From Cyclobacteriaceae bacterium (GTDB taxonomy: Bacteria; Bacteroidota; Bacteroidia; Cytophagales; Cyclobacteriaceae), in contig JAIBBC010000001.1 of NCBI GenBank assembly GCA_019694875.1, forward strand, positions 1,681,501 through 1,745,500: a stretch of 64,000 nt of DNA. The letters run 5' to 3'. Positions 1-8,944 of the stretch are shown in pieces (positions within the stretch are counted from its first letter, which is position 1; every line of letters starts with the position of its first letter). A program made the translations under genes and the position numbers. Under the pieces are notes generated by a model. The model saw nothing but the letters and a program-made list of their open reading frames with translations, was not told the origin of the DNA and ran no database searches.

Positions 1-1311
1 TTCCACATTGCAACGGAACGATCCGACTATCATGAGAGAGAAGGCCATCCCGAACTAGCCGAGGAATATGTTTCTGTCATCGCTGGGATTGCCGGTGCCC
101 TCGGAAAATTTTGCTTCACAAGGGGTTATTTTGACTATGGCATTATGTTCTCCAAGGCTGGTGTTCGAGCTAATATTAGACTTAATGAAATAGACACCGC
201 CTCTACTCAGTACATGTATTTAGCGCAAATCCAGTGGAGTCAATACGATGAGACGAGTTTCTCGAATACTGTTGTGGAGCTGGAAGAGTTAGCAAAGAGT
301 ACCGGAAATCTGACCGCAACAATTTATTCAGCCTGGGCAAAAGGCAGGCTTGAACTGTACAGAAATAATTTTGCCAATGCACTAATCTTATATGAGCAGG
401 CTGCTAGTCTTATAAGTAAAAAAATTGAAGCTAATAAAGTTTCGGGGTCAATACAGAGGATAGATGACGACACTTTAAGAAAGCAGGCCGAAACTAGTGA
501 CATCGGAAATTGGGCTCTTGTTACAGGCGAGATCGGTAAAGTGCATGAATTTTCAGGTAACTATTCTGAAGCAACTAAATACCATAAAAAAGCGATCGAT
601 GTTCAGGAGCGATTTAATGATGAGACAAACTTAATGAGTAGTTATCATCATTACGCAAATTGCCTTATGCATTTAGGCCAATCCGACTTGGGGTTGGAAT
701 ATTATTTCAAGTCAATAGAAGGCTTTAACAGGAATAAGCAATTCGAATATTTATCTAACTCTATTTCTGACTTGGGACGGTATATTGAAGAAAGACCTGA
801 GTTGGCAAATCACGATCTCTTGGATGAGGAAACTCTTATGCTAGCACTCAATAGTATTAGCGATAACGTAAAGGATTTTATTGAAAGAGAATCAACGCGC
901 AAAAGTCTTGATGACGTTATTGATGCCATTCCCTTTGAATTATTGGGTAAATCAATCTTGATGATTAATGTATTGGGCTTTTCCCAGTATTCTCACAAGC
1001 TATGCGATTGGATATCAGATTTGACAGTGGGAATTGACATTCAAAGAATAAAACCTGGACTTTTTGGAGCAATTCTTAATGTTGGACATGCAGTTGGTGG
1101 TGTAAGTGAATGGCGATCCTTACCCGAAAATAAACCCTTGATGATCAAGTCTATTCTTCAAGGTTGTTTACTGATTAATGGCGGACCAGATCTAAAAAGT
1201 AAGAGCAGAATTTTCCCTTGGCTGGCAAAATGGATGCGACATGTTGGCCTTGATAAAGACGCCACCGCAGAAAAACTGTGGGAAGAAGCTTGGGGAAGTT
1301 TTGATCGTTAG
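1..1311 (+). CDS. TPR-repeat protein, 5' end outside window
   Basis: The reading frame is open from the first base of the window to a TAG stop, so the gene starts further left; the first internal ATG is at 145 but the codons before it read as normal protein. What is visible is an all-helical protein with TPR-like repeats, clearest in the section with GNYSEATKYHKKAID and the following LGQSDLGLEYYFKSIEGF segment. There is no signal peptide or membrane segment in the visible part. It converges with the minus-strand operon that ends at 1347. Helical repeat tails like this occur on STAND-type NTPases and on regulators; the N-terminal domain that would decide this lies outside the window. I cannot name a function. 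Confidence 0.8.
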   Translation, partial: FHIATERSDYHEREGHPELAEEYVSVIAGIAGALGKFCFTRGYFDYGIMFSKAGVRANIRLNEIDTASTQYMYLAQIQWSQYDETSFSNTVVELEELAKSTGNLTATIYSAWAKGRLELYRNNFANALILYEQAASLISKKIEANKVSGSIQRIDDDTLRKQAETSDIGNWALVTGEIGKVHEFSGNYSEATKYHKKAIDVQERFNDETNLMSSYHHYANCLMHLGQSDLGLEYYFKSIEGFNRNKQFEYLSNSISDLGRYIEERPELANHDLLDEETLMLALNSISDNVKDFIERESTRKSLDDVIDAIPFELLGKSILMINVLGFSQYSHKLCDWISDLTVGIDIQRIKPGLFGAILNVGHAVGGVSEWRSLPENKPLMIKSILQGCLLINGGPDLKSKSRIFPWLAKWMRHVGLDKDATAEKLWEEAWGSFDR

Positions 1312-1346
1312 CAGGGAAGTGCGACCGAGTAATATGCAATTACAAT

Positions 1347-1799
1347 CTATAGTCTCGAATATTCGCTAACAAATCTGGCAACAATAGATTTCGCTGTTGC
1401 TATAACTTCCGCGTTTCCAGTTCGTGGACTATTACGAACCCAGGAAATTACATCGAAAGTCGGTGATAGAGTGCCGCGAATAAGAAGAAGCTCCTTTTGT
1501 ACTAAATATTCAACACCTTCACGATATGACCTCTCCACTGTACAGTATTCTTTTTTACGAGGAAGGGCAAAAGTCAGAAGTTTAAAGTCATCGGTTGTAT
1601 CAATTGGATATCCTTTTGAGTTCAGAAACTGCTTCCTCAAGGTTCCATTTGGATTTAGGTGAGCGGAGGCTCTTCCTAAAGTACCAACCCTATCATTGGT
1701 CATGCCGACATACACAGCCTTATGAATTTTGGAAATCCAAATATAGATGTACGCTTGATCAACGCCAAGAAATATGTTAGAGACAAAAGTTTCAATCAT
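1347..1799 (-). CDS. GIY-YIG-like nuclease domain protein
   Basis: A small protein whose first third reads YIYIWISK followed by VYVGMTND and an R...H pattern, which is the look of a GIY-YIG nuclease core (two short beta strands ending in Y-V-G, then Arg and His on a helix). The GIY triplet itself is degenerate (IYIW), so this is a divergent member and the activity is uncertain. I chose the ATG at 1799, which overlaps the stop of the upstream ATPase gene by 8 bases (ATGATTGA) as in translational coupling; ATGs at 1814 and 1832 are possible and would add 5 or 11 residues. It is the last gene of the five-gene operon running from 8861 and is a candidate effector of that system. Confidence 0.65.
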   Translation of the reverse strand: MIETFVSNIFLGVDQAYIYIWISKIHKAVYVGMTNDRVGTLGRASAHLNPNGTLRKQFLNSKGYPIDTTDDFKLLTFALPRKKEYCTVERSYREGVEYLVQKELLLIRGTLSPTFDVISWVRNSPRTGNAEVIATAKSIVARFVSEYSRL

Positions 1800-3552
1800 A
1801 GTTGATTTTACCATACTTGGGAGGTAGCACATCTTCTAGCTTTCTCGTCATATTTGCGAGGAATTCTGAAGAAATCCTTCTGAATTCTGTTAGGATTTTT
1901 TTGAGCTCTTCATATTTGTACCCTCCAATCTTCTTATATGAGTATAGTTCCGATTCAGCCAGTTGGAGCAAAAGCAATTCAAAAACAATTTGGAGATCCT
2001 TGTTTGCAATATTGTCTTCATATATGTACCGACCAAAGCGATGGTACTTGTTTATTCGTACACAATCGCCTTTGTCGGTATCATAGTACGGCTCCCACAA
2101 TAAATTATCTGGGACAGACGACACTCTAAAAATTTTGGACGCAGTGGGATTTTTACTTCCTCTAATAGCTTCGTCTTTCTCATCTTCTGTCAAGGACTGC
2201 GTAGTAGGAGATTCCTCGCCCTTATCCTGCTTGAGCATTAGAGCCATTGTCTCTACTTTTTTCTCCATATCCTGCTTAATGCTCAACACTCTCTCTTTCA
2301 ACTCTCCTTCCTCCAACTCTTCATCGCCAGGAAGCAAATCTATTTGCTCAAAGTTTAGAATGATGCGGTTAGCAATTTCATTCGGTTCGACATTACTGGC
2401 TTCTGTGACTCTCCGACCGGCATTCAACCAAGCTTTCTTGCTTTTCGCTTTTGACTCTTGGGACAGATCACTAATTATATTGAAAGCTTCGTCTGATAAA
2501 GTAATGTTTGATTTTTTCACATCTATGTTAAAGTAGTCATCGGCAGAATCGTCTATGAGTATTCTACCGCGAAATGCAAAGTAATCTTGGTCATATGGTA
2601 TTATCCCTTGTAGCCCATGAGCCCAAGCAATCAATCGCTTATTTCTATAAACATAGAATCCGTAATTGCTCGAACCAATTAGATACTTCTCACGTATTTC
2701 GGCATCTTTTCCCTCCCCTGGATTTTCCATTCGGAATACAGGAGGATAAGGGAGTTGAGTTATTTCAAGCGTTGCCTTGATCTGGTTTTCATCATCCAAT
2801 ACAATCTCCTTCGGCTTTTCAATCCACTTTACTGTTTTACCATCCCATTCGTTTTCATTAAGAGTTCCATTTATATTGGCTTCCTCGACAAATAGTGGAT
2901 CAATAGGTTTAATTTTATTGTCTCCTATATATATTTCAATGTTGCTTTCCTTAATGAAATAATAGTATATGACGCCAATTCTTAGATTAAGTTCTTTGAT
3001 GGTTGCCTTTACGCTGGGGTGATTAACCTTCCTCACTTGTGACAGTCGTATAATAGTCCCTTTGCTTCCAGATAAATATTTTGATATTATTTGTTTGTCG
3101 GCATCATCAATATCCTTTTTTTCAGCGAAATATTTTTTTCTTGCGATTACTTCCGGTAATGAGATTTCATACTTTAAGAACGATGTGCCGTCCGTAGATG
3201 AAATCACATGAAGCACATCCGATTGTGAAAACGCGGCAGATTTTAGCCCCAAGCCAAATTTAGACAAGGAATGATCTTCATAATGCTCATCGGAACTACC
3301 TAATTTTAAAGCCTCTTTGAGACCTGCATCATCCATTCCGCATCCGTTGTCAATGATCACATAATCCCGTACATTATTTTTTCTCGAGTCCGCTAATTCC
3401 TCTCGCTCCTTTATTATGACCAGATTAATTTTTGTGGCGCCAGCACGAACCGAATTGTCAATAATGTCACAAAGCGCGGAGGCAGTTGTATAACCAATGC
3501 GACTCAGTCCATAAAGTAACCGACCCGCATCTATTTCGATATTGATTTCCAT
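1792..3552 (-). CDS. GHKL (HSP90/MORC-like) ATPase
   Basis: 586-residue soluble protein with a complete GHKL ATP-binding fold at the N terminus: the N-box in CDIIDNSVRAGA near residues 27-38, the G1 motif IIDNGCGMD near 67-75, and the G2 motif SKFGLGLKSAAF near 97-108. This resembles the ATPase of MORC, MutL and HSP90 proteins rather than histidine kinases, as no kinase H-box is present. The middle (250-350) looks like an S5-type transducer region and the C-terminal part is charged and helical. It follows the PAPS-reductase-like gene after 107 bases and overlaps the GIY-YIG-like gene. Proteins of this fold act as ATP-driven clamps on DNA; a role as sensor or clamp in this operon is inference. 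Confidence 0.85.
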   Translation of the reverse strand: MEINIEIDAGRLLYGLSRIGYTTASALCDIIDNSVRAGATKINLVIIKEREELADSRKNNVRDYVIIDNGCGMDDAGLKEALKLGSSDEHYEDHSLSKFGLGLKSAAFSQSDVLHVISSTDGTSFLKYEISLPEVIARKKYFAEKKDIDDADKQIISKYLSGSKGTIIRLSQVRKVNHPSVKATIKELNLRIGVIYYYFIKESNIEIYIGDNKIKPIDPLFVEEANINGTLNENEWDGKTVKWIEKPKEIVLDDENQIKATLEITQLPYPPVFRMENPGEGKDAEIREKYLIGSSNYGFYVYRNKRLIAWAHGLQGIIPYDQDYFAFRGRILIDDSADDYFNIDVKKSNITLSDEAFNIISDLSQESKAKSKKAWLNAGRRVTEASNVEPNEIANRIILNFEQIDLLPGDEELEEGELKERVLSIKQDMEKKVETMALMLKQDKGEESPTTQSLTEDEKDEAIRGSKNPTASKIFRVSSVPDNLLWEPYYDTDKGDCVRINKYHRFGRYIYEDNIANKDLQIVFELLLLQLAESELYSYKKIGGYKYEELKKILTEFRRISSEFLANMTRKLEDVLPPKYGKINYD

Positions 3553-3659
3553 AAAGCAAGAATTTAATCAAAAAATAACCCACCAATACCAAGTGAATGG
3601 TAGTTGATGGGCTCCATTAAATATAACGGGGTTAGTTGGTAATTGCAAAATGGTGCCCA

Positions 3660-4766
3660 CTAAATAAAACAAGAAGCGCAGCCCTCCCCTTCAACCTCAT
3701 CTAAAATATCAAGAAGATAATGAGATTTGTTGTTATTGGATTGGCGTTGTGTTCGTTTCAGATATTCTTCTTTTATCTTCCGCACTCGTTCTGGCTTAAT
3801 AAGCTCCTCTAACGATTCTTCTTGATTCCAGGTGTACCCTTGTTTTTCATACTGCATAGCTTTAGCGAATAGATGTGGGTGCTGCTCATAGAGCCAAATC
3901 CACTCAATTTTTTGCTGAAAGAAACAGAAATAACATCCCGAACGGCTCCGCGCATATTCTCCAGTTTTCCCATTTGAATCAAACTGTCGTTTTTCATAAT
4001 ATTCTGGAACTCCGACTCCACTCTCCCTTAACAGTCGAAAGATGTCATCACGAACCAAGACATCATTGTTTGATAATAGTTGGAATGATTCAGCTTGCGC
4101 TAAAGGGTATGCCGTAGTTTTCAGGAAAGCAAAGACCAGGTTGTTAAAGGTCTCGGTGTGGGCATCAAGCAATAAGTTGAGCTTTTGATTGAGTGTGAAA
4201 TTTTGAGTAAGTGGCTGCCTTAAAATCTCATCGATTTTTTTCGTGTACTGTGTGCGCGGTAAATTGGAAAAAATGGCGTTGAGATTTTCAATGTTGTTGT
4301 TAGGGAGCATTTTTGCAATTACATCCTCGCTCCAGATGTTCTTACGGAAGGGAAAAATGCTCTGCACATTGGACTTCTTTGAGATGTATCCCTCACGATC
4401 TTCATCACCCCTAATTCCAACGTATGATATTACCGGATCATCCCCAACATATTTTTCGAAGGGCACCAATTTGAGAACTTTCGTGCACCATCGTGAATTT
4501 GAAGATGGTAGAAAGCCACCATACATCTTGAGGAAATGGTCAAAAGGTGATTCGTTGCTTCCATCAGCGGCTTGCAAACGAACAATTTTCTTCCCTAAGT
4601 AAACTTCAAGATTATTAATTAGTTGATAAGTCTCATCAAGTTCCTTTCCTGTATCGCATGTGTAGTATTCAATATCCAATTCAGGATATTTATCCTTCAT
4701 ATATATAGCCAGTGCTGCACTATCCTTACCTCCCGAAATACCTAAAACGTGTCTAACTTTTTTCAT
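3660..4766 (-). CDS. PAPS-reductase-like (DndC-type) PP-loop protein
   Basis: 368-residue protein of the phosphoadenosine phosphosulfate reductase superfamily. The PP-loop SGGKDSAAL at residues 11-19 binds and adenylates with ATP. Cysteine sites follow: RWCTK near residue 93, a CYFC pair in the second half, and a GCASC pair at the very C terminus (363 and 366), compatible with an iron-sulfur cluster as known for DndC. True assimilatory reductases are shorter and lack the extra cysteine pairs, so a role in DNA or RNA sulfur chemistry is more likely than in cysteine synthesis. It overlaps the end of the 1074-residue ATPase gene by 4 bases. Relatives occur in Dnd/Ssp phosphorothioation and type 4 BREX; no DndA, DndD, DndE or PglZ is seen here. 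Confidence 0.85.
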   Translation of the reverse strand: MKKVRHVLGISGGKDSAALAIYMKDKYPELDIEYYTCDTGKELDETYQLINNLEVYLGKKIVRLQAADGSNESPFDHFLKMYGGFLPSSNSRWCTKVLKLVPFEKYVGDDPVISYVGIRGDEDREGYISKKSNVQSIFPFRKNIWSEDVIAKMLPNNNIENLNAIFSNLPRTQYTKKIDEILRQPLTQNFTLNQKLNLLLDAHTETFNNLVFAFLKTTAYPLAQAESFQLLSNNDVLVRDDIFRLLRESGVGVPEYYEKRQFDSNGKTGEYARSRSGCYFCFFQQKIEWIWLYEQHPHLFAKAMQYEKQGYTWNQEESLEELIKPERVRKIKEEYLKRTQRQSNNNKSHYLLDILDEVEGEGCASCFI

Positions 4767-7700
4767 TTTTGTAATAGCTCTTTTAAGATGTTGGCAAGTG
4801 CCGCGATGTTTAGCGTCTTGTCTTTTGTAAGCTTTCCTTTAATAGTATTTTCAATTTTATTTACCTCCGCTAGTTTATGCTTTGGCATTCGTATGAGGCT
4901 TCTGTTAATGCCATCTACAAAAGAACTCATTTCTATTCCGAGTACTTCCTCGTTATCGGTATCCAAATCTTCTTTTGACAAATTGGTCAGGCTATCCAGC
5001 TCACGCATCAAAATTCTGAACTTATCGTAGAGAATTATTTCTTCCTCGTCCTTAATGTTTTCGAGAGTCTTCCCAATCACCGCTTGCGCTAGTGAATTTA
5101 GCCAAGACTTCTTGTCGTCAAGCTGAGAATCTATCCTTTGAATAAAGGTTTTCTGGTGAGGGAGACAAAGGTGCTTTTTCAGACTCTTGAATCTGGCCTG
5201 TAGCCTTTCTTGATACTCCTCAAAACGCATATTGCTTTCGAAGTATTCGTCTAATATAAACTCCTCAAATCTATTTAGAAGTCCGTCAAGGCTGGTTCGA
5301 AGTTCTCGAATGGAATCATGAAGCTTTTCAATGTAAGCCTTTAGATTTGTTTTGGAGTTCTGAATCGCTTCGATATTGTAGCCCAATGCGGTTGGGAAGT
5401 CCTCAAAGAATGCTTTCTCCGGATCTTTTGCATTTGCAATAGCTGTTCTGATTAAGAGGGTTTCCTTTCTAAGCCGGGTGGTATTTTTCGAGTATTCGGA
5501 AAGACCCTTGTAAAAAGTTAAGAAAGGCTTAATGGTCTCAATAAAGGTCTGATTGCTAATTTTTTCCTTTGATTGTTGATTCAGGAAAATTCGATAGCTA
5601 TTAAATATGTCAAGCTTAACCCCTGCGATGTCGAAAGTTTTTATCTCGTAGTCCTCTGGGTACTTAATCAACAATTCAAGTACCTCATCAGTGATGTATG
5701 GAATGAACCCACTTGAGCCGAATAAAGCGAAATCATCTCGCTTGATAAATAAGAACGTGGCTACCCAAAAATCAATTAGTCCCTGTTTAAGTTTAAATGG
5801 TCGTTTTTTAAGCGGTTCGATAAATTCAAGAATAGATTTACGATTCAGTTTAGCACTGTTCAAAAAATCATTGGAATAATTCCAAAGGTGTACGAAGGTT
5901 GATTTTCTTGAAACATGCGTGACAAAGTTTAAATCGTCCGAGTATAGCTTTAACCCGTTTTCCTTGAGTAGTGTTAAGTAAATTGTTTTTTCCGGGGGGA
6001 ATTTTTCCTTTTCAAAACCGAGATCTGGTTGATTGTAATTGTCAACAAGTGCTCTAAGGAAGTTCTTCTTGGCAACATGAATGGAGTTTGAGATTTTATG
6101 CTTGTTTACAAGTTCATTCCTGAACTTTGGGGTATTCGGATAAACAACATTACATATCTCTGATAGCTTTTGATTAAACTCTCGCTTGCTACTAATTACA
6201 ACTTCCTCTCCTTGGTGAAACCACGTCAGTTCCTGGTTATGTGAATATAGGTTGTGTAAAATAAAGTGGTTTAGAAGATTCTTCTGATGCAGAAGAATAT
6301 GATGGAGTTCCTTGAGTGCAGCCTTATCATGTGAGTTCTCATCAATCACACGCTTAGTTTTCTCAATCTCAAAAAGAAGATTTTTGATTGTCTTTGAGTT
6401 TCGATAATAACCGTAGAGAATAGCTTCGTCTTGTTCAGCGGACGCTTGCTGAACCAAATTTATATCAAGTTTTTCATTGAAGATAAGGTTAATGAAACCA
6501 TCGACTTCATCTTTTGGAATCTCAGAGATAGGTCTATCTGATATTTTGAACTCGAAAAGCCGAGGTGTTCCATTCAGATATGAATAAGCCTTGGCAATTA
6601 CTGGAGGAAGCTGATAATATTTATTTAAAAGGTAAGGTACATTAACAATCTCGCTTACCTTATTGCCGGCTTCAATCAGTGCCGAAGGAATATCCAAATC
6701 TGTCCCCTCAGTTAATACAAAACGGTTGCTATATTTTCTGAACAGAATTATTCTTTTTCCTTCTAATGCTTCTATTATTTTGTTCGGTTGTTCAATGCCC
6801 AGCGCAACGCGCGCATATTTCTCTAGGAACTCTCGTCCCAAATCCGCGCCTTGAGAGGCTGTGATATTGAGCAGACCAATTGTCTTTATGATTTTTGAGT
6901 GATCGAGTGTATTTCCGTCAAACGCTCTCTCGACCGTTTCCAATGCGCCTTTGATAGAAGTCCATATAGTAAAGTCTGGGTTATACCTCGAATTGATAAA
7001 GCTGTAAAAGTTGAATATGAGATAGTCATGGACAGAGGCAACGTTATAAAAACCATTTTTCCTTGAATCGTGATTATTAATTCCTGTTTGATCCGTGGCT
7101 TCCAAAAATGAAAATAATGATCGCTCATTCTGACCATATCTTTGGAGGGAAATGGTTAGAATATTAGCAGCAACTAAGTCAAGTGGAAACAGCTTTGTAG
7201 CAACCTCACTTGCGTATCCAGTATTAATTGAATATGCCTTACTCTTTTTAAAGAGGGTTAATGCGGTCTTTATACTTTGCTCAGTGTTATGGTCAATTCG
7301 ATTTTGTTTTTTCAAATGCTCGGATGCGAGGTAGAGTAATTGTTCGACCGGTTCATTGAATGTTATTTCCTTGAAACGCCCCTTTACTTTAGACCATTCC
7401 TGCTTCTGACTGTTGTTGAGTTTGAAGGCATACGCATCAAAGTTCTGATGTACGGTAGTAACTAGAATAATGTTGTGGTCTGGATTGTTTGCAAATTCAG
7501 ATAGCTGTTGTATAAAGTATAGTTCTTTTTCAGGTGTATTGTCCGCTGCATATTCTAAGAACTTACCGAACTCATCAATGACCAATAACAACAATGGGTT
7601 TTTCTTGCCGAGCTTATGATAGTGGTTAAAGATTTCTGAAAAGATTGCTTCGTTAGGCTGCTTGTTTAAGTTAACGTCAAAGTGGTCAGCAAAAGCAGAG

Positions 7701-7987
7701 GTAATCGACTTATACTCTCCAATGAAATTGATCACTTCAACTCTGGGAGCCTGAAGTAAGTTGAGATCAAAAATCTTTTTCTTTCCGTTTAGGCTCTGTT
7801 GCAACGCCCATAGAAATGATGATTTACCCGTACCATACGAACCAATAATGTTGAACGAACGGAGTCCGCGCTTAAAGTCGTTCGAAATCTGATTGACAAC
7901 TTTGTTAGCGTTTGGAGTCGGTATGTAGTTTATATTTCGTGACGAGTCACGAATAATATTGGTTGACGTTGTAAATTTAGTTTGCAT
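4763..7987 (-). CDS. large P-loop ATPase of defence-like operon
   Basis: 1074-residue protein with a Walker A motif GSYGTGKSS at residues 49-57 and a Walker B VIDEFGK at 136-142, followed by a long largely helical body. The early position of the P-loop, the DEFGK Walker B and the length resemble the BrxC/PglY and related STAND-like ATPases of phage-defence operons, although I see no diagnostic signature for one family. No nuclease or methylase motif is evident in the rest. Its ATG lies 11 bases inside the end of the DUF4007 gene and its end overlaps the PAPS-reductase-like gene by 4 bases, so the three are translated as a unit. It probably powers assembly or target scanning for the system; this is inference. 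Confidence 0.8.
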   Translation of the reverse strand: MQTKFTTSTNIIRDSSRNINYIPTPNANKVVNQISNDFKRGLRSFNIIGSYGTGKSSFLWALQQSLNGKKKIFDLNLLQAPRVEVINFIGEYKSITSAFADHFDVNLNKQPNEAIFSEIFNHYHKLGKKNPLLLLVIDEFGKFLEYAADNTPEKELYFIQQLSEFANNPDHNIILVTTVHQNFDAYAFKLNNSQKQEWSKVKGRFKEITFNEPVEQLLYLASEHLKKQNRIDHNTEQSIKTALTLFKKSKAYSINTGYASEVATKLFPLDLVAANILTISLQRYGQNERSLFSFLEATDQTGINNHDSRKNGFYNVASVHDYLIFNFYSFINSRYNPDFTIWTSIKGALETVERAFDGNTLDHSKIIKTIGLLNITASQGADLGREFLEKYARVALGIEQPNKIIEALEGKRIILFRKYSNRFVLTEGTDLDIPSALIEAGNKVSEIVNVPYLLNKYYQLPPVIAKAYSYLNGTPRLFEFKISDRPISEIPKDEVDGFINLIFNEKLDINLVQQASAEQDEAILYGYYRNSKTIKNLLFEIEKTKRVIDENSHDKAALKELHHILLHQKNLLNHFILHNLYSHNQELTWFHQGEEVVISSKREFNQKLSEICNVVYPNTPKFRNELVNKHKISNSIHVAKKNFLRALVDNYNQPDLGFEKEKFPPEKTIYLTLLKENGLKLYSDDLNFVTHVSRKSTFVHLWNYSNDFLNSAKLNRKSILEFIEPLKKRPFKLKQGLIDFWVATFLFIKRDDFALFGSSGFIPYITDEVLELLIKYPEDYEIKTFDIAGVKLDIFNSYRIFLNQQSKEKISNQTFIETIKPFLTFYKGLSEYSKNTTRLRKETLLIRTAIANAKDPEKAFFEDFPTALGYNIEAIQNSKTNLKAYIEKLHDSIRELRTSLDGLLNRFEEFILDEYFESNMRFEEYQERLQARFKSLKKHLCLPHQKTFIQRIDSQLDDKKSWLNSLAQAVIGKTLENIKDEEEIILYDKFRILMRELDSLTNLSKEDLDTDNEEVLGIEMSSFVDGINRSLIRMPKHKLAEVNKIENTIKGKLTKDKTLNIAALANILKELLQK

Positions 7988-8861
7988 AGTAGTGGTTCAT
8001 TATTGCAACAGCGGTTCTATTTCTTTTGAATTGCAGTTCCTTTATTCCAGCATTGTCCTTATATACCAAATCATTGAATTTCGAGGTTAGGTTTTCGATT
8101 TTAGAAACTAAACCTGGACGATTTATTGCGAAGATTGATCCAGCACTGTTGTAGTCGTGTTCGATGTTGTTTAAGTTGATTGAGGAATCAAATTGACCGC
8201 CATCAAGGATGGCATAGAGAATTACTTCATCCGGTATTTCGTGCCGCTCACTGTTTTCGATTATAAGAAACTCATCTTTGCCCTTACTGAAGGACTTAAT
8301 TAAATTCAAGTCTGTTAACAAACCTGAAAAGCTTTCTTCTTTGTCTTTCAGTTGAAGGTCAGAGCGAAGATACATCTTCATCATAACCGAAAAGTCCTCG
8401 CTAATTGTCTTTTCATTTATTTGAGAAGTCCGTTCGCTTTCTGATTTCCTTTTTACAAATGAAATGAAGTTATCCTTTGTGAATTCAATCCGTTCGCGCC
8501 TTAATTCATTAAAGACAATAGAATAGGTTGAAGCAAAGTTGTTTTTGACCAATTGATAATGAAGTAGCCAGAGGCTTGCCTCGTCCTCCAGGTAAGGATC
8601 CCACCCATCATCACTCAGTAATTTATGCGCGAATGAAGTTAATTTATCATCAGTAGTAAGTAGGTTAAAAGCCTTCATCCAAAATCGAATCGAAGCAACC
8701 ATGTTTTTTCCTACTCCCAATTCAACAACTGCATCTTCCGAGTTGAATGAATTTTCTGCTGCTATGAAATCATAGCCCTTTTTCAACCACAATTGACGAC
8801 ACTGAAATGATTCGTGTCCTGAAAAAGTTAGTTTAGTTGTTGTTGTCTTACTTTTCATCAT
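7977..8861 (-). CDS. DUF4007 family protein
   Basis: 294-residue protein that opens with the typical DUF4007 sequence: TFSGHESFQCRQLWLKKG near residues 12-29, then ELGVGKNMVASIRFW near 47-61. The family has no established biochemical role but is found beside PAPS-reductase-like proteins and ATPases in putative DNA-modification clusters. Two ATGs are adjacent at the start (8861 and 8858). It is the first gene of the five-gene minus-strand operon, with 83 bases separating it from the S24 repressor gene upstream, so repressor and system may share a transcript or be controlled together. A winged-helix DNA-binding role has been a reasonable guess for such proteins, but I see no direct proof here. 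Confidence 0.85.
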   Translation of the reverse strand: MMKSKTTTTKLTFSGHESFQCRQLWLKKGYDFIAAENSFNSEDAVVELGVGKNMVASIRFWMKAFNLLTTDDKLTSFAHKLLSDDGWDPYLEDEASLWLLHYQLVKNNFASTYSIVFNELRRERIEFTKDNFISFVKRKSESERTSQINEKTISEDFSVMMKMYLRSDLQLKDKEESFSGLLTDLNLIKSFSKGKDEFLIIENSERHEIPDEVILYAILDGGQFDSSINLNNIEHDYNSAGSIFAINRPGLVSKIENLTSKFNDLVYKDNAGIKELQFKRNRTAVAIMNHYYAN

Positions 8862-8944
8862 TACTTCTTAAAATCGTTCGAGACACAAAGGACAAAGAAA
8901 GGCAAAATGGAATGCCTATAACGTCCTCGGATCTATTAAATTCT

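Noticed and set aside
1347-8861. Type 4 BREX or Dnd/Ssp system
   Set aside because: A PAPS-reductase-like gene and a BrxC-like ATPase are present, but PglZ, BrxL, DndA, DndD, DndE, SspB and SspE are not seen, so I do not assign either name.
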